The notes under the pieces were generated by a model, which did not search any database, was not told the origin of the DNA, and saw only the letters and a list, made by a program, of their open reading frames with translations. A stretch of 64,000 nucleotides of DNA from contig NZ_JAAMOX010000001.1 of NCBI RefSeq assembly GCF_011758565.1, forward strand, positions 372,001 through 436,000, read 5' to 3'. Source of the DNA: Lysinibacter cavernae. GTDB taxonomy: Bacteria > Actinomycetota > Actinomycetes > Actinomycetales > Microbacteriaceae. Made by a program: the position numbers and the translations under genes. Below, one piece after another: positions 50,148 to 58,645 of this stretch (positions within the stretch are counted from its first letter, which is position 1; the number at the start of each line of letters is the position of its first letter).

Positions 50148-51159
50148 TACAGCTGTGGCGGTGAAAGGCCTGCCTGTATCGAGTGATGTAGGGCAATGGT
50201 CATCTCAGGAGACTGCATTCGCGCAGGCGATCGGCCTGGTCAAGACGAATGGCCAGGGGAAGCTGATCCCAGCACCACGGGAGACGATCGAGGCGTTCCT
50301 GCATCAGTGCCGCCGGACTGGTTTGGACCCGGTAGCCCGTCAGATTTATTGCATTGAGCGCGGCGGTAAGTACGGCATTCAGGTGAGCATCGACGGTGCG
50401 CGGCTGGTTGCTGAGCGTACTGGCCAGTATGAGGGGCAGACGCCCGCCGAGTGGACGGCAGACGGTATTACTTGGGTGGCGGTGTGGCTGAGTGATCAGG
50501 CTCCTGCTGCTGGGCGTGTGGGCGTGTATCGCGCTGGTTTTCGTGATCCGGTTTACGGTGTGGCCCGGTTCTCGTCGTACTCGACGGGGCAAAACCTCTG
50601 GAGGAAAATGCCGGAGGTGATGATCGCGAAGTGTGCCGAGATGCTGGCACTCCGGAAGGCGTTTCCACAGGACCTGAGTGGGCTGTACTCGTCGGAGGAG
50701 ATGGAGCAAGCAGGAGGTCGGACTGCAGCCGCACCTCGTGCTGAGGCTTCGCCTCACTTGCTGCCTGCTGAGGCATCTGCCCCGGCAGCTGAGGCTGTGC
50801 AAGTGTTTTCCCAGGACTGGGTGAAGCGTGCGGCGCTGTGTAGGGATTACGAGGAACTGCGGCCGGTGTTCGCGGAGGCTCAGGCTGCCGGTGAGTTGGG
50901 TATCCCCGTTGATGCCTCGGGCAAGACGCTCAACGTTTATTTGCGCGAGTTGAAGGCGAGCTTGCCGGAGAAAGCCGAACCCGTGGCAGCCGAGTCGAAT
51001 GCACCTGCGGTTGATGATACTGGTTGGGCGGTTCCTGGTGGTGATGCGGCGGCTCCAGTGACGGATTGGCCGACAACGAAGGTGCCTGGTGAGGCTGTCG
51101 AGGGTAAGGCTAATGCGGCTACGGGTGAGGTCGAGTATGACGAGAGCGAGATCATCTAA
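50140..51159 (+). CDS. bet: Phage recombination protein Bet (RecT/Redbeta superfamily)
   Basis: 339 aa. Core FLHQCRRTGLDPVARQIYCIERGGKYGIQVSIDGARLVAERTGQYEG and EVMIAKCAEMLALRKAFPQDLSGLYSSEEM match Bet. Anneals single-stranded DNA. The last 150 residues are low complexity, Ala/Pro/Glu-rich, ending acidic (YDESEII), as in phage annealases that contact SSB or exonuclease. Together with YqaJ and RusA it forms a Red-type recombination module. Confidence 0.93.
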   Translation: MSSTAVAVKGLPVSSDVGQWSSQETAFAQAIGLVKTNGQGKLIPAPRETIEAFLHQCRRTGLDPVARQIYCIERGGKYGIQVSIDGARLVAERTGQYEGQTPAEWTADGITWVAVWLSDQAPAAGRVGVYRAGFRDPVYGVARFSSYSTGQNLWRKMPEVMIAKCAEMLALRKAFPQDLSGLYSSEEMEQAGGRTAAAPRAEASPHLLPAEASAPAAEAVQVFSQDWVKRAALCRDYEELRPVFAEAQAAGELGIPVDASGKTLNVYLRELKASLPEKAEPVAAESNAPAVDDTGWAVPGGDAAAPVTDWPTTKVPGEAVEGKANAATGEVEYDESEII

Positions 51160-51626
51160 TGGCGGCCCCGCTGGACCTGGATATCCTGGCCGGTCTGCGC
51201 GCGATTGGGATTCACGAGCCTTCGCCGGAAGAGCCGTTGCACGTTCGACTCGTGTCGGCGCTGTATCGCACACGTGGTGAGTCTTGGGGGAACGCCCTCA
51301 TTGCAATCAAGTTTGAGTTCAACTGGGCTTGCAACCAAGCGGGTGAGGTCTATGCCAACGCGAAGACCGACTACGAGCGGCTGATCGATATCGAGACAAC
51401 GAAGATCCGGGCGACGCAGGAGAAGGTTTCTCGTGCGGAGGCTGAACAGATCGTTCGAGCCACGGAGGAAGCGTACAAGCTCAAGCTGGCGTTTCTGGTG
51501 GCTGAGAAGCGTGAGCAGTCGATGCGCAAGTTTCTCGACACCTTGGGTGAAGCTCTGGAACTGCACAGAACAGATCGCGCCGATAAGCGTAAGACGGATT
51601 CATTTCATGCAGAGGCAGGTGTGTGA
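51159..51626 (+). CDS. Phage protein of unknown function
   Basis: 155 aa. Mostly helical; residues about 80-135 look coiled-coil (ETTKIRATQEKVSRAEAEQI). One-base TAATG overlap with bet and with the next gene suggests a tightly coupled recombination/replication operon. No family recognised. Confidence 0.65.
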   Translation: MAAPLDLDILAGLRAIGIHEPSPEEPLHVRLVSALYRTRGESWGNALIAIKFEFNWACNQAGEVYANAKTDYERLIDIETTKIRATQEKVSRAEAEQIVRATEEAYKLKLAFLVAEKREQSMRKFLDTLGEALELHRTDRADKRKTDSFHAEAGV

Positions 51627-51964
51627 TGGGAATGTTCGTTGTCCGTGAAGAGCTCAGCGCTCGCCATGTGGGGTTGTTTGCTCGTGTCCGGGTAGACGGC
51701 CGCACAGAGGTTATTGACCGAATCGTAAGTATCGAGCACCAGGTGTCCATCGTCGAGGGCGAGACAGTTACGGGTATCCGATTCAGAGATATCCAGAGCA
51801 CCCGAAACTTCTGGGTAGAGGGCGACACCGTTGAGCTACTTGATCCGATCCCTGGCGAGCCGACGTGGGCTGAGGTCAGCATCTCGGAGCTGATCGAGGA
51901 GCGTGACCGGCTACTGGCTGAGCTCCTGGAAGAACGCACCCGCAACCATCACCAACGCCGATGA
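51626..51964 (+). CDS. Phage protein of unknown function
   Basis: 112 aa. Beta-rich first 75 residues (LFARVRVDGRTEVIDRIVSI) followed by a C-terminal coiled coil (LIEERDRLLAELLEERTRN). Start overlaps the previous TGA (TGATG). Unrecognised. Confidence 0.62.
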   Translation: MGMFVVREELSARHVGLFARVRVDGRTEVIDRIVSIEHQVSIVEGETVTGIRFRDIQSTRNFWVEGDTVELLDPIPGEPTWAEVSISELIEERDRLLAELLEERTRNHHQRR

Positions 51965-52077
51965 GGTTCTTCATCATCTGGCCGTGGGAGGCCAGCGGCG
52001 TTTTCCTGCTCGCCGCTGGCCCACTCGAAATACGCATAAGCATTACGAAAAATACTGATTTGAAAGGCAAGAAATAA
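51961..52077 (+). CDS. Small coupled ORF before parB-like gene
   Basis: 38 codons from ATG 51961 (ATGA overlap) to TAA, whose last A begins the ParB-like ATG. Hydrophobic start (MRFFIIWPWEASGVFLLAAG). It contains the start-associated sequence at its end, so it may be a translational relay or chance. Low support beyond the overlaps. Confidence 0.35.
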   Translation: MRFFIIWPWEASGVFLLAAGPLEIRISITKNTDLKGKK

Positions 52078-53498
52078 TGACCGGAACGATTGAACACATC
52101 GACCCGCGCGAACTGATCATTGCGGCGAATGTTCGCAAGGATGTGAAGCTCAAGCCCGAGTTCGTGAGCTCCATTCGCGAGTCTGGAATTCTGTCACCGC
52201 CAATGGTGACCCACAACAAAGACGGCGCATTGGAGGTTGTCCTCGGTCAACGGCGCACACTCGCCGCAATAGAGGCTGGCCTTGAAACGATGCCTGTCTA
52301 CGTGGTGGGGGAGTCGGAGGCGAATGCGGCTCGTGTCATTGATCAGCTCGCGGAGAATGAGCAGCGCGAAGAGTTGAGCGACGCTGAGCGCCTGGGCGGG
52401 TACCGCGAGTTAGCGATGTTCGGACTTTCAGCGGGCGATATCGCGAAGTCGACAGGCACCTCTAAGACAAGAGTTGAGACAGCCTTGTCGATTGCGGCGG
52501 TCCCGGCCGCGGTGGAAGCGGTAGCTGAGAAACAGTTGACGCTGGAGCAGGGTGCAATTGTGGCTGATTTTTGTTCAGACTTTGCTGACGATGAGGAATT
52601 GATTGCTGAGTTGCTCGCGGCTGAGCCTGACGAGATTGAGCGCAATGCTCCAACGCTGCGCAGAGAAGCAACTCTCCGCGCGCAGGCCGCTGTCGTTCGT
52701 GCAGATGCCGAAGACGCCGGGTTGACTGTTTTGGATGTGCCCTTGGACAGCATGTACGTGCCGCTACCTGTGACTGATGAGGGCTATGTGCGGTTGGGTC
52801 GGTACGCGTTTCCGGCAACTCCGTCGGCAGAAATATCGAGTGAAGAGGCCGCCCTGATAGAAGGCGTCGTGATTCGAATTTGCAGAGACTGGGGTGTGAT
52901 TGATGGTGTCAATCAGCAGGTTGCGCAGGCCGTCTTCTATGTGCCTGAGGCGGCGGCCGAGCAGTTGGTTCCGAAGCAGTACGACAGCTCGAGCGGGCGC
53001 ACGGACGAGGAGCAGGCTGCATATGAGGCCGAGCGCGTCAGGCGCGAGCTCGAAAGGCAACGTGCTTCAGACGCGAAAGAAGCGCGGGTCGAGTTCGCGG
53101 TGCAGGTTCTTCAGCGTAAAGGACTGCCTGGGCAGTGGGCAGATTTCGCCGCGTTGGCGCTGGCTCACGACGCCCGCGAGTCTGTGAATATTGACGGCCT
53201 CGCTGAAGCGATCGGAATCAAATCGGGATATCCCGGCGATACACGCGGTGTCACTGAGCTGGCCTTGAAGAAGAGGGGCAATCGGTATCTTTTGGCGCTG
53301 GGGTTTGATGCGGCCGAACGTACTTTGGGGCACGTGCCGGCGTTTTTGGTGACCTATTTCGGTTGGCTTGTGGCCTGGGGGTACGCCATGTCGGAGTTTG
53401 AGATGGAGCTTCTAAGAGAGGCGCATGTTTCCATCGCAGGCGAAGATGCTGATGAGGTTGTTGATGGTGCTGACGAGGCTGAGGGGGAAGCGGAGTGA
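52077..53498 (+). CDS. ParB/RepB/Spo0J-type protein
   Basis: 473 aa. N-terminal ParB-N domain: IDPRELIIAANVRKDVKL, SIRESGILSPPMVT, LGQRRTLAAIEAGL and ENEQREELSDAERLGGYRELA, then an HTH LSAGDIAKSTGTSKTRVETAL. The remaining 280 residues are phage-specific with an Arg/Glu coiled coil near 315-340 and an acidic tail. No ParA is nearby, so plasmid-type partition is doubtful; roles as DNA-binding regulator or CTP-dependent clamp are possible. Confidence 0.85.
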   Translation: MTGTIEHIDPRELIIAANVRKDVKLKPEFVSSIRESGILSPPMVTHNKDGALEVVLGQRRTLAAIEAGLETMPVYVVGESEANAARVIDQLAENEQREELSDAERLGGYRELAMFGLSAGDIAKSTGTSKTRVETALSIAAVPAAVEAVAEKQLTLEQGAIVADFCSDFADDEELIAELLAAEPDEIERNAPTLRREATLRAQAAVVRADAEDAGLTVLDVPLDSMYVPLPVTDEGYVRLGRYAFPATPSAEISSEEAALIEGVVIRICRDWGVIDGVNQQVAQAVFYVPEAAAEQLVPKQYDSSSGRTDEEQAAYEAERVRRELERQRASDAKEARVEFAVQVLQRKGLPGQWADFAALALAHDARESVNIDGLAEAIGIKSGYPGDTRGVTELALKKRGNRYLLALGFDAAERTLGHVPAFLVTYFGWLVAWGYAMSEFEMELLREAHVSIAGEDADEVVDGADEAEGEAE

Positions 53499-53905
53499 GT
53501 GCGCCGTCGCCTGCGGTGAGGACGCAGACATACATCCGTGACGGTAACCGTTGTATCGTCTGTGCCTCGTCAGAAATGCTGACGTTTCAGCATCGGCAAG
53601 CGGTAGGCATGGGCGGGTCAAAGACTCGTCCGCAGGTGGCCGAGGGATTGACGGCGTGCCTGATGTGCAATGACCGTTTTGAGGGTGATCTGCAAGAAAC
53701 GGCGCTTTTGTTCGGATGGAAGGTGCGCCGCAATATTGGTCATTTTGTTTGTGAGGACGTGCCGGTGTTCTTTCCGTTATGGGCTCAGTGGTTCGTAGTC
53801 GTTGGGGAGATCCGAGTTCCGATTACAGAGCTTGAGGCTCGACGAAAGATGATCGCCGTGTATGGCCCTGAGTACGAAGCCTGGAGGAAAGGGAATGAGC
53901 AATAG
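53495..53905 (+). CDS. HNH-like zinc nuclease/HNHc protein
   Basis: 136 aa, GTG start overlapping the previous stop. CIVCASSEMLTFQHRQAVGMGGSK...CLMCND shows two CxxC zinc pairs around a QHR motif in place of the usual DHx HNH core, so catalysis is uncertain. May act in DNA packaging or homing. Its end overlaps the replication protein start by 11 bp. Confidence 0.75.
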   Translation: MSAPSPAVRTQTYIRDGNRCIVCASSEMLTFQHRQAVGMGGSKTRPQVAEGLTACLMCNDRFEGDLQETALLFGWKVRRNIGHFVCEDVPVFFPLWAQWFVVVGEIRVPITELEARRKMIAVYGPEYEAWRKGNEQ

Positions 53906-54659
53906 GGCACTGCACTGGGCATGGGAATTGGAACTACCCATGTCGCAGAAGTTCGTGTTGATCGCGCTTGCAGATATGGCAGATGAAGCTCACTCATGTT
54001 ACCCCGGTCAAAAGATGCTGGCAAAGATGGTCGGGGGGTCGGTAGACACCATCCAACGCGCCCTTACTGGCCTAGAGGGGCGAGGCGCAATCTCCCGAAA
54101 GCGACGATTCAGGGAAGACGGATACCGCACGAGCGATCGCTACGTGCTCAGCGTCGGAGAAGTCCTGAAACCCGAGAAAAAACTTAAGCCGCAAAATCCT
54201 ACCTTGGATATTCCTACACAAGATTCAGCCCCTACCTTAGGCCGCAATCTGCCCCACCTTAGGCCGCAGAAACAGGGGGGCAAGAACCATCAGTTAACCA
54301 CCAGAGAACCATCAGTTAACCCCGACACCGCTTTTGATGAGTTTTGGAAGGTCTATCCACGGAAAGCAGGTAAGGCTGCTGCTCTTAAGAGCTTCTTGAA
54401 AGCTGCGGCAGCGGTCGGTACAGAAGTACTGCTGGAAGCGGTGAAAAGATACGCGTCTGATCCTGGGCTGCCCCGTGAGAAACGATTCATTCCGCACCCG
54501 GCGACGTGGCTCAATCAGGGCCGCTGGGACGATGAGCCCGAAGCCGGCAACGGTGGTCAGCTCGGCGAGTCAGTTGTCCTGGTGCACAAGTTACGAGAGG
54601 AGGAGTCCCGTGAAGCTTTCACAGGTAGCAGAGCTATTGACGCTGGCGCAGGGTTTTGA
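53895..54659 (+). CDS. Phage replication protein (helix-turn-helix, lambda O-like)
   Basis: 254 aa. N-terminal winged helix (MSQKFVLIALADMADEAHSCYPGQKMLAKMVGGSVDTIQRALTGL pattern), linker at about 95-145, then a C-terminal domain with FDEFWKVYPRKAGKAAALKSFLKAA found in O-like and DnaD-type phage replication proteins. Iteron-like repeats in the linker-coding DNA (54183-54321) suggest the origin lies within the gene, as in lambda. Followed by helicase-loader and DnaB-type genes. ATG 53895 is preceded by GAAAGGGA. Confidence 0.82.
   Translation: MSNRALHWAWELELPMSQKFVLIALADMADEAHSCYPGQKMLAKMVGGSVDTIQRALTGLEGRGAISRKRRFREDGYRTSDRYVLSVGEVLKPEKKLKPQNPTLDIPTQDSAPTLGRNLPHLRPQKQGGKNHQLTTREPSVNPDTAFDEFWKVYPRKAGKAAALKSFLKAAAAVGTEVLLEAVKRYASDPGLPREKRFIPHPATWLNQGRWDDEPEAGNGGQLGESVVLVHKLREEESREAFTGSRAIDAGAGF
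54183..54321. repeat. Iteron-like repeats (candidate phage origin)
   Basis: Three copies of CTTARGCCGCA at 54183-54193, 54236-54246 and 54258-54268 (last two 22 bp apart, in the longer match C-Y-ACCTTAGGCCGCA), and two copies of AGAACCATCAGTTAACC at 54283-54299 and 54305-54321, also 22 bp apart. They lie in the linker-coding part of the replication protein gene. Confidence 0.65.
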
Positions 54660-54996
54660 TCGGCGGCAGCTCGAGGAGCATCATGCGCGGGCGTGGTTCG
54701 AGGCGCTTGGTCACCTGGACTACGACGACGCGAAAGCGGCGGTAGTCGCCCATTACCAGGAGTCGAGGTTTGCCGTGATGCCGGCGGATGTGCTGGCTCG
54801 TGTGCGTGAGGCTGCGGAGGTCCCGCGGGAGAACCTCACCGACCGGCGAATGCTTGCCGAGCGGAATGAGTGGCTGCGTCTGCACCACATTGACCCGGCT
54901 GATTGGGACGGATGGATGGCGCGCGGTTTGCCCGCTCGCGCGGCGTTGGAGCGTCGCGGAATTGAGGTCGACGAGATTGGAGCGATTGATGCCTGA
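54610..54996 (+). CDS. Helicase-loader candidate (G39P-like N-terminal domain)
   Basis: 128 aa from GTG 54610 with a strong AGAGGAGGAG site. QLEEHHARAWFEALGHLDYDDAKAAVVAHYQESRFAVMPADVLARVRE has the form of the SPP1 G39P-type loader/inhibitor of replicative helicase. It sits between the O-like protein and DnaB-type helicase genes, the usual place of a loader. The C-terminal half is phage-specific. Confidence 0.72.
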   Translation: MKLSQVAELLTLAQGFDRRQLEEHHARAWFEALGHLDYDDAKAAVVAHYQESRFAVMPADVLARVREAAEVPRENLTDRRMLAERNEWLRLHHIDPADWDGWMARGLPARAALERRGIEVDEIGAIDA

Positions 54997-55153
54997 ACGC
55001 GTAGAGATCACGGCAGATGGCTTACTGCGGGTCAGCATGAACACCGAAACGCACATGCTCGGTACTCGCGTCCCGACGGTGCTGATGACCCCCGAAGAAG
55101 CAGCGCTGCAGCGTGACGCGCTGACGGAATTCTTGAAGGGAAGCGGGCTATGA
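54989..55153 (+). CDS. Small phage protein
   Basis: 54 aa (MPERVEITADGLLRVSMNTE at the start). Overlaps the loader gene by 8 bp and the helicase start by 4 bp. Short beta-hairpin and one helix (TPEEAALQRDALTEFL). Function unknown; its placement suggests a replication accessory protein. Confidence 0.6.
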   Translation: MPERVEITADGLLRVSMNTETHMLGTRVPTVLMTPEEAALQRDALTEFLKGSGL

Positions 55154-56439
55154 GCATGCACGATGTAGAGGCCGAGCAATGCGCTCTTGGTGGGATGATG
55201 CTTTCCAAAGCTGTCGTTTGGGAAGTCATGGAAGTTCTCGAGCCAACTGACTTCCACGACCCGAAGCACGAGACGATTGCTCGCACGATTGTGGCGTTGG
55301 CAAGCTCAGGCGAGCCGACAGACCCAGTGGCGGTGTTCAACCGGCTGCGGGACGATCAGACCGGTATTGACGCTCCGTATCTGCATCACCTGGTGGAGGT
55401 CACTCCTACGGCTGCAAACGCAGCGTACTATGCGGGGATTGTTCGGCAGCGCGCCGAACGCCGCAGGCTAAAAGAGGCTGCGGTGAGTATCAATCAGCTT
55501 GCCGCTGAGGAGAACGAAACGCCTGCGGATTTGGTTGAGCGGGCGCGCGGCTTGGTCGACGATGTTTCTCGGTCTACGAAGCGTCAGATTCGCCGCATTG
55601 GCGAGTCGCTGCCGGCCCTGTATGAGTCCCTCGATCAGGCACCTGAATTCATCAAGACGCCTTGGGCTGACCTTAACCAGGTTGTCGGCGGATTGCGCGC
55701 CGGGACGTTGACAATCATCGGAGCCAGGCCAGGCATCGGCAAGACCGTTGTGGGCCTGCAGATCGCTCACGAGTTGGCAAGGGAGGGCAGCGTCGGCTAC
55801 GTCTCGCTAGAGATGAGCGAATCGGATATCCAGAAGCGTCTTCACGCTCAGGTCGCGCAAATCCCGATGAGCTCGCTGATGGATCACCAGATGATGCCGA
55901 CGCACTGGCAGTCAGTGGCGAAGGTGCGTGCAGGGCTGGAGCAGATTCCGCTTTACATCGCGGATGATTTGGAGACGCTGACGCAGATTCAGAGCTTCGC
56001 GCGGTCACTTGCGCGCCGGGGCAATTTCAAAGGCCTTGTCGTGGACTACCTCCAGCTCATGACCTCAGGTAAGCGCGAGGAATCCAGGCAGCAGGAAGTC
56101 TCAAGCTTCTCTCGCTCGCTGAAGCTGCTCGCGGGTGACCTTGGCATTCCGATCATTGCCCTGTCGCAGCTCAATCGTGCAGTGGAGGGGCGCAAGACCG
56201 GGAAGCCACAGCTTGCCGATCTGCGCGAATCAGGGTCGATTGAACAGGACGCCGACGTGGTCATGCTGCTGCATCGGGATGAGAAGCAGCGACCGAACGA
56301 TTTGGAAATCATCGTGGCCAAGAACCGCCACGGAAAACAGGGTGATGTGACGTTGAAATGGGAGGGCGTTTTTGCTCGTGCCATTACTCGTCCATGGTCA
56401 CCAACCGCATTACTCGAAAAAGACGATCTAAGGGGTTAG
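55150..56439 (+). CDS. Replicative DNA helicase (DnaB-type)
   Basis: 429 aa. N-terminal DnaB collar domain (MHDVEAEQCALGGMMLSKAV), linker helix (ADLVERARGLVDDVSR), RecA-like ATPase with Walker A GARPGIGKT (191-199) and Walker B LVVDYLQLM, and the DLRESGSIEQDADVVMLLHRDE motif. ATG 55150 overlaps the previous stop. No intein seen. Unwinds the phage origin after loading by the adjacent loader. Confidence 0.94.
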   Translation: MSMHDVEAEQCALGGMMLSKAVVWEVMEVLEPTDFHDPKHETIARTIVALASSGEPTDPVAVFNRLRDDQTGIDAPYLHHLVEVTPTAANAAYYAGIVRQRAERRRLKEAAVSINQLAAEENETPADLVERARGLVDDVSRSTKRQIRRIGESLPALYESLDQAPEFIKTPWADLNQVVGGLRAGTLTIIGARPGIGKTVVGLQIAHELAREGSVGYVSLEMSESDIQKRLHAQVAQIPMSSLMDHQMMPTHWQSVAKVRAGLEQIPLYIADDLETLTQIQSFARSLARRGNFKGLVVDYLQLMTSGKREESRQQEVSSFSRSLKLLAGDLGIPIIALSQLNRAVEGRKTGKPQLADLRESGSIEQDADVVMLLHRDEKQRPNDLEIIVAKNRHGKQGDVTLKWEGVFARAITRPWSPTALLEKDDLRG

Positions 56440-56442
56440 AAA

Positions 56443-56766
56443 ATGGCAAACGTAACAACTACTCAGGCGACGGTCACGAGGCTCGCAGGCGCGAAAGGTG
56501 TGGCAGTGGAAGAGGTCTCTAGGTCTCGGGACGGTCGCGAATTCAAAATGTACTTCACTGTCTGGCTTGGCGAAGGACACGGCCTCCGCGTGGGCGACAG
56601 CGCCAGGTTTACTGGATCACTCGGCGCGAAGACGAGGGAATACGACGGGAAAAACTATATGGACTTGTCGATTTCGAACGGGCGATATGACCCGGCAACG
56701 CTGAAAAGCAGCAATGATGTTTCTCAAGCCATGCCTGACGGTTGGGGCGAAGAGGACAGGTTCTGA
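56443..56766 (+). CDS. Single-stranded DNA-binding protein candidate (OB-fold)
   Basis: 107 aa. Beta-rich OB-like pattern (VTRLAGAKGVAVEEVSRSRDG, FTVWLGEGHGLRVGDSARFTGSLGAKTREY) and an acidic tip ending WGEEDRF, as in SSBs whose tails recruit partners. Position directly after the helicase supports this. Sequence match to SSB is weak, so the call is moderate. Confidence 0.65.
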   Translation: MANVTTTQATVTRLAGAKGVAVEEVSRSRDGREFKMYFTVWLGEGHGLRVGDSARFTGSLGAKTREYDGKNYMDLSISNGRYDPATLKSSNDVSQAMPDGWGEEDRF

Positions 56767-57257
56767 TGAGTGACGACATTGAACCAATGACCGCGGCCTT
56801 CATCCTGAACGCAATACGCAAGAATCATCGCCGAGCAGCAATCGTGTCTGAGCTCAGTATTGACGACTTCGATCTGCCCGATTCGGAAGACATTACAGAG
56901 AACCACTACAGCTACAAACCCAGGCCAGAGGGACACAAGCTCATGCGTCGCATTGACGCGCTGATGTGGTCATCGCTCGAACGGACAGCGATTGAAATCA
57001 AAGTCACCAAAGCGGACTTCATGCGTGACACGTACTGGAAACGACGTGCATGGCAGCGGGTGAGCCACCGGTTCATCTATGCCGTTCCACATGACCTTGA
57101 CGTCATGAGCCCACACGGGTGCGGCCTATGGCGCATCCACAAAGACGGCCGCATCGAGGTCGCGAAGAAAGCAATTATCAATCGCACGCCTGACTCTTTG
57201 CCGCAGACCGTGGTGCAGCGCATGGCGTATCGAATTTCAGGAGAACGCGATGAGTGA
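56766..57257 (+). CDS. PD-(D/E)xK-like nuclease (MmcB-like)
   Basis: 163 aa. SSLERTAIEIKVTKADFMRDTYW has the E-x-K-x-(4-6)-D form of restriction-endonuclease-fold DNA repair proteins such as MmcB; RVSHRFIYAVPHDLD follows. The TGATG overlap with the SSB candidate sets the start at 56766. Recipient pathway unknown. Probably acts on phage or host DNA. Confidence 0.6.
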   Translation: MSDDIEPMTAAFILNAIRKNHRRAAIVSELSIDDFDLPDSEDITENHYSYKPRPEGHKLMRRIDALMWSSLERTAIEIKVTKADFMRDTYWKRRAWQRVSHRFIYAVPHDLDVMSPHGCGLWRIHKDGRIEVAKKAIINRTPDSLPQTVVQRMAYRISGERDE

Positions 57258-57390
57258 CAAAAAGACTGCTGCTCGAAAAGCAGACGCGGCACTGACTGGG
57301 TTCCTTGTGGAGTTCGATAAGTCGCTGTGGCCCGAGGAAGTGCGCGCGATTGAGTCCGCACTCAAAATCGTGAGGAAGTACCAACGATGA
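57250..57390 (+). CDS. Small phage protein
   Basis: 46 aa (MSDKKTAARKADAALTGFLV at the start), helical, basic start. ATG overlaps the previous gene and its TGA overlaps the next ATG, so translation is plausible. No family recognised. Confidence 0.5.
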   Translation: MSDKKTAARKADAALTGFLVEFDKSLWPEEVRAIESALKIVRKYQR

Positions 57391-57758
57391 CTGAGATACC
57401 CGACGACGTAATCGAAGCGGCCGCGAAGGCCGCTTGGGAAGCAAACGCCGCAAAGGCTCTGCTGAGTCCTAACACACCTCTTTGGGTCAAAGAAGCATAT
57501 GAGCGAGGTTGGGAAGGGGTGATCGCTGAGCGTAAAGCTCTCTGGATAGATTCTGTTCGGTCAGAGGCCCCGGTTATCGCTGCGTGGGCACGTGAGCAGG
57601 CACTAGCCGAGGCTCACGAGGCAGTTCGGTGCAGCATCGTGTCCATCGGCCCAGAAGGGCCAAGCGATCAGATCCACGAGGCCATGTACAACGGCGGTTG
57701 TGACGCGCTCAGGGCGGTCGCCGCTCTACGTGGCAAGGAAGGGGAACCACGTGACTGA
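57387..57758 (+). CDS. Phage protein of unknown function
   Basis: 123 aa, Ala/Glu-rich, with helical PDDVIEAAAKAAWEANAAKAL at the start, a repeating type seen in many actinophage early proteins of unknown role. Overlaps the next gene (GTG 57751) by 8 bp. Confidence 0.6.
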   Translation: MTEIPDDVIEAAAKAAWEANAAKALLSPNTPLWVKEAYERGWEGVIAERKALWIDSVRSEAPVIAAWAREQALAEAHEAVRCSIVSIGPEGPSDQIHEAMYNGGCDALRAVAALRGKEGEPRD

Positions 57759-58485
57759 CCAGTGTGTTTGTTGCTCAAACCCTGCGAGTACAGGGCTGAT
57801 ATGTCGAAGCTGCTGGGGGAGAGTCCTTTGGCAGCTGGATGCCTTACCAAGCCTTATCGGCACGATCCGCGCGCAAGTAATCCCTGCCGGCGGTAAAGGG
57901 GACGGAGTGAAAGTCTCCGGTACAAGGGAGCATGCTGCGCCTCTCAGCCTTACCGCGATGGAGGACGCAGACAACGCCTATGCACGCCTCGCCGAATGGG
58001 GAACCTACTGGGCTGAGCAACTCGGCGCTGCACCGGCCGCGCCGCTTGCCGCAGTCACCGGCACCGGGCGAGATCTAGCCGGACTCAAAGCCTCAACCAC
58101 CCCATCCGTTGCGCGACGACGGGCGCGATGGATCGCTACATGGTTACGAGCTCACCACGACCGCATCGTCCACCTGCCGGGCGTAGCGGCCTACCACGAT
58201 GACCTTGTTGATCTTGTCCGAACCTACGCCGGCAGATACGACCAAGACACGCATGAGAAGCCCCTGCGAAAACGACTGTGTGTGGTGTGCTTGACCTACA
58301 AGGTCACTGCTCGGACGACATGGCGCGGGAAAATCGAGGTGCGGTGCACCGAGTGCGGGCAAGGCTACAAGACGGACTTCGAAGAGATATTTGGTGCAGA
58401 CGATGAGCGAGCAATGGCTGACCTTGCGGCAAGCAGCTCAGCGAGTCAGACGCAGCAAACGCACGATGAGGTACTGGGTTCGTGA
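57751..58485 (+). CDS. Phage zinc-finger protein
   Basis: 244 aa from GTG 57751 with GGAAGGGGAACC upstream. An N-terminal four-cysteine cluster (CVCC...CRSC) and a C-terminal CVVCLTYKVT...CTEC ribbon frame a helical middle with ARRRARWIATWLRAHHDRI. Likely nucleic acid-binding. This two-ribbon design is common in actinophages upstream of terminase genes; function unknown. Confidence 0.68.
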   Translation: MTDQCVCCSNPASTGLICRSCWGRVLWQLDALPSLIGTIRAQVIPAGGKGDGVKVSGTREHAAPLSLTAMEDADNAYARLAEWGTYWAEQLGAAPAAPLAAVTGTGRDLAGLKASTTPSVARRRARWIATWLRAHHDRIVHLPGVAAYHDDLVDLVRTYAGRYDQDTHEKPLRKRLCVVCLTYKVTARTTWRGKIEVRCTECGQGYKTDFEEIFGADDERAMADLAASSSASQTQQTHDEVLGS

Positions 58486-58645
58486 CGGCATGCCAACCCG
58501 CTTCCGCGAAGATGGGGCACGAGAGGTAGAAGAGAGGATTGCCCTTGAATGGCTAAGGCACAAGACCCTAGCCAATCCAGCCCATAGATGGCGACTGCGA
58601 AGAGCACTAGAAAAAGAATCCCAAAAGAATTTGACAGGGGAGTGA
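58403..58645 (+). CDS. HTH protein, MerR/excisionase-like
   Basis: 80 aa. LTLRQAAQRVRRSKRTMRYWVRDGMP is a winged HTH typical of phage HTH17 proteins; basic tail (RWRLRRALEKESQKN). Its ATG lies within the previous gene (83-bp overlap), so the two are in different frames. May control late transcription or assist DNA packaging. Confidence 0.62.
   Translation: MSEQWLTLRQAAQRVRRSKRTMRYWVRDGMPTRFREDGAREVEERIALEWLRHKTLANPAHRWRLRRALEKESQKNLTGE

Noticed and set aside
53495-53905. Calling this a fully active HNH endonuclease
   Set aside because: The two CxxC pairs are there, but the central motif reads QHR in place of the usual DH, so activity cannot be assumed.
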